In this document: positions 43,801 through 49,597 of the stretch, piece after piece
Position numbering within the stretch: position 1 is the first letter of the stretch
Layout: every line of letters starts with the position of its first letter
Program-made: the position numbers and the translations under genes
The notes under the pieces: generated by a model
What the model was told of the DNA's origin: nothing
Seen by the model: only the letters and a program-made list of their open reading frames with translations
Database searches by the model: none
Source of the DNA: Paracoccaceae bacterium
GTDB lineage: Bacteria; Pseudomonadota; Alphaproteobacteria; Rhodobacterales; Rhodobacteraceae
Length of the DNA: 49,597 nt
Direction of reading: 5' to 3'
Assembly (NCBI GenBank): GCA_026709265.1
Contig: JAPOTI010000033.1
Location: forward strand, 1 to 49,597

Positions 43801-44863
43801 TGATTTGCGGCGGCTGGCAGTGACCTTTAGCCTCGCCCTTGCCTGCGGATGGAGTTTCCTGCAGATCGGTATTCCTGCACCTTTCCTCATGGGGAGCCTG
43901 TTTGGTGTCTGGATCTGTGGCGGTTTCATCCCGCGTCTTCGTCCGTATCTTGGCGTGGCACGCTGGCTGCACATCCCTGTTGTTATCGGGCTTGGGGTGC
44001 TTATTGGCGCGAATTTCCGACCTGAATTGATTGCCAATGCCAGCCAGTGGCTGATGACAATGACGATGATGGTGCTGACCACGATCATCGTGACAGCCAT
44101 CCTGTTCAGGTTTCTTCATCATCATCGTGGATATGATGCGCAACTCGCGTTTTTTTGCGCGATTCCCGGTGGACAGGCCGAAGCATTGGCTCTCGCCAGG
44201 CAGATGATCAGCAAGGATCATGTTGTGGCTTTATTTCATCTTGTCAGGGTCACGGTGGTCTTTGTTTCCACACCTTTTCTCCTTGCCATTGTTGAAGGCA
44301 ATGCCGCTGTCATCCAATCAAATGAACGTCTCACCACAATGCCCGGGCTTGGCGACTTGCCAGCACGTGAATGGCTGATTTTTGCTGGTCTTGCCCTTGC
44401 TGGCTTCGGTGTGGCGAAGCTCATTCGGTTGCCCATGCCCCATCTGCTCGGCCCTATGGGGCTCTCAATTCTGGCGCATATGAGCGGTATTCTTGAACTG
44501 CCCCGGATCGGCGAATTTGTCATTCTCGCTCAGCTCACCATTGGCGGCGGCATTGGTGCAAGATTGGCCAGTGTGACCGCCCGTGAGGTCGTGGAAATTC
44601 TGAAAGATGCGATTGTTGCCAGTGGCATCATACTGGCATGCTATCTGATTGCGGCGATGATACTGGCCATTGTCCCGGGAAAAACATTTCTTTCCCTTTG
44701 GCTCGCCTTTGTGCCTGGCGGACTTTACGAGGTGACATTGCTCGCCTTGATCTTTGGCTTTGATGTCGCTTTCGTGGCCTTCCATCACACCATCAGGGTC
44801 GTGATGATCTTCCTGGCTCTGCCAACCATCATCTCCCTTCTTGGTCCCTCGAAAAAGGATTGA
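43793..44863 (+). CDS. AbrB-family (PF05145) membrane protein, putative transporter
   Basis: A 356-residue membrane protein with about nine or ten hydrophobic helices arranged as two similar halves (PAPFLMGSLFGVW in the first, PMPHLLGPMGLSIL in the second) and the family segment FCAIPGGQAEALALARQ. The ATG at 43793 overlaps the gntR stop (ATGCTTGA). Members are annotated AbrB or ammonia-monooxygenase-like but lack enzyme residues and are probably transporters. Here it may export or import an intermediate of tricarballylate metabolism. Its stop abuts the stop of prpF (TGATCA at 44861-44866). Confidence 0.88.
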   Translation: MLDDLRRLAVTFSLALACGWSFLQIGIPAPFLMGSLFGVWICGGFIPRLRPYLGVARWLHIPVVIGLGVLIGANFRPELIANASQWLMTMTMMVLTTIIVTAILFRFLHHHRGYDAQLAFFCAIPGGQAEALALARQMISKDHVVALFHLVRVTVVFVSTPFLLAIVEGNAAVIQSNERLTTMPGLGDLPAREWLIFAGLALAGFGVAKLIRLPMPHLLGPMGLSILAHMSGILELPRIGEFVILAQLTIGGGIGARLASVTAREVVEILKDAIVASGIILACYLIAAMILAIVPGKTFLSLWLAFVPGGLYEVTLLALIFGFDVAFVAFHHTIRVVMIFLALPTIISLLGPSKKD

Positions 44864-45952
44864 TCACGACTCTGGCCAAACAGACCAGGGGACAAATAAT
44901 GTTCCCTCGGCGAGTTTGCGCGCCGTTCGGACCAGACCTGCTGAATGGTGAATAAAATTGTTGTCTTCGATACTGTAATCGACAATAACCTCCATGACAC
45001 CCATCGGGTGATGTAACGTGATCGTCGCAGGCCTGGTGTCAGGTTTTTTCATGAATCCGTCAGCCACCGTCCCGGGTGAGAGTGCACATGACGCCAGGCA
45101 TTGACTCCCTGTCACCGCCATCGTCGGATGCACAGCCCATGGCATAAAATATCGGACGATCAGATGACCGGGGGTCTCATGGGGTGCAACAAGTCCAAAT
45201 TTGGGCGTTACGGATTGGCTGCAGTCACCCATTCCCATCAATCTTGCCGCTTTGAGGCGAACAGATTCCATATGGGAAAAGAACTCTTTGTTGGATTCAA
45301 GTTCGTCGCGTGACTCAGATCCACTGAGATTGAAATCATGTGCGCGGGCAATGACCATCGGCATCGCAACATCCATGCATGTCACGTCAATTCCGTCGAT
45401 ATGATCTGTTGCCTGACCTGTCGGGTGAAGCGATCCGGTCGATGATCCGGCAACATCCATGAAGTTCAGTTCCACGGGTGAAGCACTTCCCGGAACACCA
45501 TCAAGAGTGGTCGCGCCATCATAGGTTACGTGTCCGTCCGGTGTCTGTATCCGGGCCAGCACCCTTGCCCCTGTATTGACAGCACGGATTCGAACGTCAG
45601 TGATTCCATTCGTGGGAGCGACCAGCTTCATTTCCACGGCTGCCGATGCAACACCTGCAAGAATATTGCCACAGGTTGGAGCGAAGTCGACACGTTGATC
45701 CTCGACACTCACTTGAGCAAAAAAATAATCAATATCGGCTGCATCATCGGATCGCGAGAGCATGGCGACTTTGGTGGTTACAGCATTTCCGCCACCAATC
45801 CCGTCAATATTGAGAGGGTGACCTGATCCAAGGGCAGCAATCAACACGCGGGCACATTGATCAAGATCCTCAGGCAGATGATCGCGGCGCATATAAGGCC
45901 CCCGGGATGATCCACCCCGCATGAACAGAAAAGGAATCCCTCTTTGTGACAT
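44864..45952 (-). CDS. prpF: PrpF-family isomerase (aconitate/methylaconitate isomerase or oxalomesaconate tautomerase)
   Basis: A 362-residue member of the PrpF family, a diaminopimelate-epimerase-like fold. Typical motifs include FLFMRGGSSRGPYM at the N-terminus, DGIGGGNAVTTKVAML near residue 50 and VDFAPTCGNILAGVASAAVE near 90. PrpF-family enzymes move the double bond of aconitates and related acids. Beside tcuAB and a tricarboxylate importer, isomerisation of an aconitate (cis/trans) is the most sensible role. It starts 7 bp after the transporter gene. Confidence 0.9.
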   Translation of the reverse strand: MSQRGIPFLFMRGGSSRGPYMRRDHLPEDLDQCARVLIAALGSGHPLNIDGIGGGNAVTTKVAMLSRSDDAADIDYFFAQVSVEDQRVDFAPTCGNILAGVASAAVEMKLVAPTNGITDVRIRAVNTGARVLARIQTPDGHVTYDGATTLDGVPGSASPVELNFMDVAGSSTGSLHPTGQATDHIDGIDVTCMDVAMPMVIARAHDFNLSGSESRDELESNKEFFSHMESVRLKAARLMGMGDCSQSVTPKFGLVAPHETPGHLIVRYFMPWAVHPTMAVTGSQCLASCALSPGTVADGFMKKPDTRPATITLHHPMGVMEVIVDYSIEDNNFIHHSAGLVRTARKLAEGTLFVPWSVWPES

Positions 45953-45959
45953 CGCCGGT

Positions 45960-47990
45960 TTACCCCAAAGGCCAGGGTAATGTTGTCATTGTCTGGAGCA
46001 ATCCCTGAGGAAAGTCCCGGTTCAGTAACCAGGCCATAAACATGATAAACAGGATGCCAAGCGCAGAGAGGGTGATGGTCCGAAATGGATTGACGCATGC
46101 CCTGAGATGAAAAAACAACAACAGGAAGCCTGTCAGTGCAATCATGAACCCGAACAGTGATGTGGCGAGTAACAGACCTGCAAACCACGCCAGGGTTCGC
46201 CACAGTCCAAAGCGCATTTCCTTGGCCTCGTCGCCGGCCTCTCGATCGGCAAAGACATCATCTGTTTCAGGTTTCAGCATCATCTGGACAAGCAAGACCA
46301 ACGCGGCCACCAGTGAAACAGAAGCAACGAATACCGGGAAGATGGCATCGACAAACGCATATCCGGGAATCGAGGCTGTATCGATCAGGGCATAGACGAT
46401 GAAACCGATCATGGCGAGCAGGAACATCAGGGGTGCCCGCTTGCCGCCGGAAGCGACCTTGCCTTCAGCGCGGATATTCTGTGCCTGACGTAACCCGACT
46501 ACAACGGATATGACGGTGATGACAACAAGTGTAATATTGATCGGGCTGGCAATATATTCAAACCCGGCTTCAAGACCACGGTTAAAACGAATACCGGCAA
46601 TCTGGGTGGCGTTATTGGTGTAGTTTTCAACGGGGTTGGCCAGTACAAAGCCGATGAGAAATGCGGGTCTGGACCAGTCAAACCGTCGCATGAGTATGCC
46701 GATCAGGCCCATGGCAAAAAGTGCCACCAGATCCATCAGATCTTGCCCAGACTGGAATGCCGCGAAGGCAATGATCATAAAAATGAACGGTGCAATCAGG
46801 GCAAATCTGATATTCGTCAGTTTGGCGATCGTGCCCGAGAGGGCTATACACAGGACGGTACCGAAGACGTTGGCAAGTCCGAGCATCCAGACAATCGCGT
46901 AGGTGTAATTCAGGTTGTTCTTGAGCATTGTCTGGCCGACCTCGAGTTCACCTGAGCCGAGCAGGGCAAGTGCACCTATGAAGATGGCCATTGAGCCTGA
47001 TCCGGGTATGCCAAAAAGCAAAGTCGGGACCAATCCCCCGCCTTCCTTGGCATTGTTTGAACTTTCTGGACCGATCACACCCCGGATCTCACCCGCGCCA
47101 AAATCCTTCTTTTCTTTTGTTGACTGGACGGCGTGGCCATAAGCAATCCAATCCACCACAGAACCGCCAAGCCCTGGAATGACACCGACCACGACACCGA
47201 TGATCGCGCAACGCATGGACAACCATTTGTTCTGCCACCAGTCACGCACCCCGGTGAGCCAGCCCGCGCCCAGAACAGGTCTGTCGGCAATGGCCTGGTC
47301 CTTGCGCAGGAGGGTAATAATTTCGGGGATGGCAAAAATTCCAAGACCGACGATCACGAGTTTGAGCCCATCAACGAAATAGGGATAATCATAGCTGGAC
47401 ATTCGCAGTTCGCCATTGAAGGGGCCTTCCCCGATAGATGCGACAAGCATTCCAGCGCCTGCCGCCACAAAGCCTTTGAGAGCGACTCGGCCAGCAAGAA
47501 TTCCCACCATGGACAGGCCAAAAATGGATACCATCAGCAATTCTGGAGACTTGAATTCCAGCACAATCGGGCGGGCAATCAGAATGAAAAAGGTCAGAAA
47601 GGCAGCACCAACCAATCCACCGAAAAGTGAGGAGGCAAAAGCTGCGGAGAGGGCTCTCGCGGCTTGGCCGTGTTTCGCGAGTGGGAATCCGTCGAGCACT
47701 GTCGCCTGACTCGCGGACGATCCCGGGATGCCCATGAGGACCGAAGCAAAAGTATCGGAGGTCGGCACGACCGCGACCATTCCAATCATGAGTGCAAGCC
47801 CAATGAGCGGATCCAGTCCGAACATGAATGGCAGGATCAATGACAGGCCAGCAATTCCACCAAGCCCCGGGAAGACACCAATGGCCAGGCCCATGACCAC
47901 GCCGAGCAGGAGATAGCTCAGGACAGCCGGCGACAGAATTAACCCCCAGGCTTCGATCAGCGCCGGGATGGCCTCAATGAAGACCTGCAT
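45960..47990 (-). CDS. Tripartite tricarboxylate transporter, fused large (TctA) and small (TctB) membrane subunits
   Basis: A 676-residue inner-membrane protein. Residues 1 to about 500 are TctA-like with GVFPGLGGIAGLSLILPFMFGL, PGSSASQATVLDGFPLAKHG and ESSNNAKEGGGLVPTLLFGIPGSGSMA, about ten to twelve helices. Residues from about 520 to 676 are a TctB/DUF1468-like module with four helices separated by an acidic loop (KPETDDVFADREAGDEAKEMRFGLW). TctA and TctB are commonly separate genes; the fusion is complete with no stop between them. It works with the binding protein encoded upstream to import a tricarboxylate. Confidence 0.92.
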   Translation of the reverse strand: MQVFIEAIPALIEAWGLILSPAVLSYLLLGVVMGLAIGVFPGLGGIAGLSLILPFMFGLDPLIGLALMIGMVAVVPTSDTFASVLMGIPGSSASQATVLDGFPLAKHGQAARALSAAFASSLFGGLVGAAFLTFFILIARPIVLEFKSPELLMVSIFGLSMVGILAGRVALKGFVAAGAGMLVASIGEGPFNGELRMSSYDYPYFVDGLKLVIVGLGIFAIPEIITLLRKDQAIADRPVLGAGWLTGVRDWWQNKWLSMRCAIIGVVVGVIPGLGGSVVDWIAYGHAVQSTKEKKDFGAGEIRGVIGPESSNNAKEGGGLVPTLLFGIPGSGSMAIFIGALALLGSGELEVGQTMLKNNLNYTYAIVWMLGLANVFGTVLCIALSGTIAKLTNIRFALIAPFIFMIIAFAAFQSGQDLMDLVALFAMGLIGILMRRFDWSRPAFLIGFVLANPVENYTNNATQIAGIRFNRGLEAGFEYIASPINITLVVITVISVVVGLRQAQNIRAEGKVASGGKRAPLMFLLAMIGFIVYALIDTASIPGYAFVDAIFPVFVASVSLVAALVLLVQMMLKPETDDVFADREAGDEAKEMRFGLWRTLAWFAGLLLATSLFGFMIALTGFLLLFFHLRACVNPFRTITLSALGILFIMFMAWLLNRDFPQGLLQTMTTLPWPLG

Positions 47991-48000
47991 TGTCTTGAAA

Positions 48001-48033
48001 AAAATCCCCCGGTCCTGAGGGGCAGGGGATTTT
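48001..48033 (-). terminator. Intercistronic rho-independent terminator-like hairpin after tctC
   Basis: On the minus strand AAAATCCCC and GGGGATTTT form a perfect 9-bp stem with a 15-nt loop, and the second arm runs into TTT. It lies in the 53-bp gap between the binding-protein stop and the TctA-TctB start. This is a good intrinsic-terminator shape and should cause partial termination, keeping binding-protein mRNA in excess. Confidence 0.75.
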
Positions 48034-48043
48034 CATGCTTTGA

Positions 48044-49135
48044 CTATTTCAACGAGACGCCAAAATCATCCATGAGCCATCCGGTAACGTAAGATCGGGC
48101 ACTGTCTGATATCTGCAGCGCACCATCAAGCGCCGTTTTCGAATCAGCGCCGACAAATACCGGATATTTGCCGAGACGTTTGGCGGAGATCTCCGCAAAG
48201 TCAGAACGGTTTGTGATTTTGGCGAAAGCGGTTGCATAGGTATCGATCACATCTTGCGGTGTTCCTGCGGGAAGGAATGCGATCTTCTGTGACGGAAATC
48301 CGGCAATAAAGAAACCTTTCCATGCTTCCCATGCGTCACCCGATGTTGCGCATCCATCGGTGGCTTCGCAAACCTCCTTGAAGGTTGGAATATCGGGGAA
48401 GGTGGGGTCGCGCACGATACTGCCATCTGCCCCCAATGCCCCCCAGGTCATGATCGGGACGACTTCTCCGGCTTCGGCGCGCGGAGCCACCGCGCTCAGG
48501 TAGGACGAGGACGTCTGGTAGTCGACCGTCGATTCACCGGCTTCCATCATTTTTCTGCCATCACCGCGGCCTTTGATGCCCATCACATGTTCAACATCCA
48601 TGCCGAGCATGTTGAAGGCCAGGGCTGGAATGAGATCAAGACCTGTGATGCGCTGGTTACCATAGATAAAGGTTTTGCCTTTCAGTTGATTGGCGGAACC
48701 ATCAAAAAGACTGGCATCCTCGGCATTCAGATAGGCGACACCGCCGGTCCCTGACGCCATGACCGGATTCCAGTCGTTGTATTCGTAGCGAACACGCGGG
48801 TCACCCAGCAGGTAAGGGAACTGGGTTGAGCCGGAAGAGCCAAACATCACCGTACCATCAGTATGTTTTTGCTCTTGAAACCAGTTGGCACCCTTGGTGG
48901 AGCCAGCACCCGGCATGAATTTGACGACGACATTCGGGTTCCCCGGCATGGCTTCCGACAATAACGGCGCAAAGAAATTGGCCCATTTTGCGGAACCACC
49001 GGTTTCGGAGAATGGAATTGTCCATTCAATCGTCTGACCCGAAAAATCGACCTCCGCGGTGGCAGGAACGATGCCTGCCGTCATCATGCTGGCGGCCACA
49101 CCGATACCGACAGCAACTCTTGAAACTCTATTCAT
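48044..49135 (-). CDS. Tripartite tricarboxylate transporter substrate-binding protein (TctC/Bug family)
   Basis: A 363-residue periplasmic binding protein. The ATG at 49135 has GGGAGA upstream and gives a signal peptide MNRVSRVAVGIGVAASMMTAGIVPATA. The mature part begins EVDFSGQTIEWTIPFSETGGSAKWANFFAPLLSEAMPGNPNVVVKFMPGAGSTKGANWF, typical of Bug/TctC proteins but a little longer than the usual about 325 residues. It is the first gene of the tctC, tctA-B, prpF operon. The likely ligand is tricarballylate, citrate or an aconitate. Confidence 0.9.
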   Translation of the reverse strand: MNRVSRVAVGIGVAASMMTAGIVPATAEVDFSGQTIEWTIPFSETGGSAKWANFFAPLLSEAMPGNPNVVVKFMPGAGSTKGANWFQEQKHTDGTVMFGSSGSTQFPYLLGDPRVRYEYNDWNPVMASGTGGVAYLNAEDASLFDGSANQLKGKTFIYGNQRITGLDLIPALAFNMLGMDVEHVMGIKGRGDGRKMMEAGESTVDYQTSSSYLSAVAPRAEAGEVVPIMTWGALGADGSIVRDPTFPDIPTFKEVCEATDGCATSGDAWEAWKGFFIAGFPSQKIAFLPAGTPQDVIDTYATAFAKITNRSDFAEISAKRLGKYPVFVGADSKTALDGALQISDSARSYVTGWLMDDFGVSLK

Positions 49136-49208
49136 GATTATCTCCCATATTTGGCATACGGCCATATGACCGAACATTTGTTGATAGGCACAAGAGAGGG
49201 CCAAATAC

Positions 49209-49236
49209 ACCAATTGGTTAACTTCGCAAATGAAGT
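49209..49236. promoter_or_regulatory. Palindromes upstream of tctC
   Basis: A perfect 10-bp palindrome ACCAATTGGT (49209-49218) and an ACTTC/GAAGT inverted repeat with 6-bp spacer (49221-49236) lie 75-100 bp upstream of tctC. They are candidate operators. They do not resemble the GTATAC site in front of tcuA, so control may be by a different regulator. Confidence 0.3.
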
Positions 49237-49267
49237 CGACAAAAGAGTATATTTACGGCCCTTCATG

Positions 49268-49312
49268 ACGGGAGTGATTCCCATATGGCTGGATTTTGTA
49301 CATGGTTGATTC
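49268..49312 (-). repeat. 45-nt imperfect repeat, copy 2 (upstream of tctC)
   Basis: The minus strand here matches 7-51 at 37 of 45 positions without gaps. The copy ends 7 bases from the apparent left end of an IS5-family element. The minus-strand reading can encode a short peptide starting ATGTACAAA, but the other copy has an in-frame TAG at the corresponding place, so conservation as a peptide in that frame is unlikely. Confidence 0.6.
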
Positions 49313-49318
49313 TTTATA

Positions 49319-49597
49319 AGGCCCGTTGACAATTGCCTTGCGTTTTGAGCGCTGGGCGTGTCTTTGTGTCGGCATTGCACGCCGAAGGTGGCGGCACGAG
49401 CCGACGCGGTGGGTGACAGGATGAATGCAGATCGCACAGTTTTGACGGATGGGATGTGGGCGCGGGTGGCACCGCTGTGTCCGGGCCAGGTGACGGATCC
49501 GGGGTGCACAGCTGTGGACAATCGTCTGTGTCGGGAAGGGGGTCTCTGGCGGTTCCGGACAGGCACACCCTGGCGTGATCTCCCGCCGCATTTTGGG
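49319..49597 (+). mobile_element. IS5-family insertion sequence, left end, truncated by window edge
   Basis: The transposase start at 49421 is preceded by about 100 bases of noncoding sequence. The likely left terminal repeat begins at about 49319-49320 with GGCCCGTTGACAATTGCC, next to a TTATAA run that would suit the TA target of many IS5-family (IS427-group) elements. The right end is outside the window, so the terminal repeats cannot be compared and the boundary is an estimate. Confidence 0.6.
49421..49597 (+). CDS. IS5-family transposase, N-terminal 59 residues (partial)
   Basis: An open frame without a stop runs from ATG 49421 off the window end. It reads MNADRTVLTDGMWARVAPLC at the start and then has the pattern LxxGLWRFRTGTPWRDLPPHFG, the characteristic N-terminus of IS5/IS427-group DDE transposases (LTDxMWxxLxPLLPG ... 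LRTGAPWRDLPxxFG). Catalytic DDE residues would lie beyond the window. Cysteines at a few usually hydrophobic sites (PLCPG, NRLCREGGLW) may signal decay. Confidence 0.85.
   Translation, partial: MNADRTVLTDGMWARVAPLCPGQVTDPGCTAVDNRLCREGGLWRFRTGTPWRDLPPHFG

Noticed and set aside
44861-44866. TGATCA at the abrB/prpF junction as a regulatory palindrome
   Set aside because: It is simply two back-to-back TGA stop codons of convergent genes.
49268-49312. Short conserved peptide gene in the 45-nt repeat
   Set aside because: Copy 1 has an in-frame TAG at the matching position, and differences do not fall mainly at third codon positions.

Overview
The window looks like an accessory catabolic region of an alphaproteobacterium, most likely a Rhodobacterales/Roseobacter-type genome. 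This is inferred from the gene set (two 5-oxoprolinase/hydantoinase operons with ABC importers, a tricarballylate/tripartite-tricarboxylate transporter locus, a Zur/DUF1636/CobW zinc locus), from the moderately high GC content and from dense ATGA-type stop/start overlaps. It is not a phylogenetic result. I see no rRNA, tRNA or CRISPR array. One insertion sequence runs off the right edge.

Layout. (1) 1-9931, plus strand: a class I/II aminotransferase preceded by a hairpin-rich leader, then a ribose-type ABC importer interleaved with HyuA and HyuB, ending in a proline-racemase-family enzyme in which both usual catalytic cysteines are replaced. (2) 9928-23842, minus strand: a 12-gene operon running from an XRE-cupin regulator through a Dpp/Opp importer (binding protein, two permeases, two ATPases) to HyuA, HyuB, two Asp/Glu/hydantoin-racemase paralogues, an M24 (creatinase/Xaa-Pro peptidase) enzyme and a second HyuB. 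Operons 1 and 2 converge and their stop codons overlap. (3) 24144-25289: a four-helix membrane protein and a tail-anchored coiled-coil protein built from 21-bp and 33-bp repeat modules. (4) 25733-31819: a divergent zinc locus. The minus arm is Zur, a CobW GTPase, a WD40-type beta-propeller and a small protein. The plus arm is a DUF1636 protein and a FecBCD/BtuFCD-type importer. A palindromic Zur-box-like site lies between the arms. (5) 32296-34901, minus: a CoA-binding/O-acetylhomoserine-sulfhydrylase fusion and an ECHDC3-like enoyl-CoA-hydratase homologue. (6) 34975-40149, minus: a SWIM + SNF2 helicase gene split by one in-frame TAA, and a HipA-type kinase with an AbiEi-like N-terminal extension and a perfect palindrome upstream. 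(7) 40502-49135: a tricarballylate/aconitate locus (tcuB, tcuA, divergent gntR-abrB, and the minus operon tctC, tctA-tctB fusion, prpF). (8) 49319-49597: the 5' end of an IS5-family element.

How the genes work together. Both Hyu operons pair an importer with ATP-dependent opening of a cyclic amide (5-oxoproline, hydantoin or similar) and stereochemical or downstream processing enzymes. They may form one split pathway for a racemic cyclic or modified amino acid. The tcu/tct/prpF locus would import a tricarboxylate, oxidise it to an aconitate and isomerise it toward the citric-acid cycle. Three of the transport operons carry a strong hairpin just after the solute-binding-protein gene, a recurrent way to make more binding protein than permease. 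The most notable new-looking items are the convergent hyu catabolon with its Ser/Thr proline-racemase homologue, the Zur-associated DUF1636 importer, the HipA fusion, the TAA-split helicase, the 21/33-bp modular coiled-coil gene and a 45-nt inverted repeat present near both window ends.
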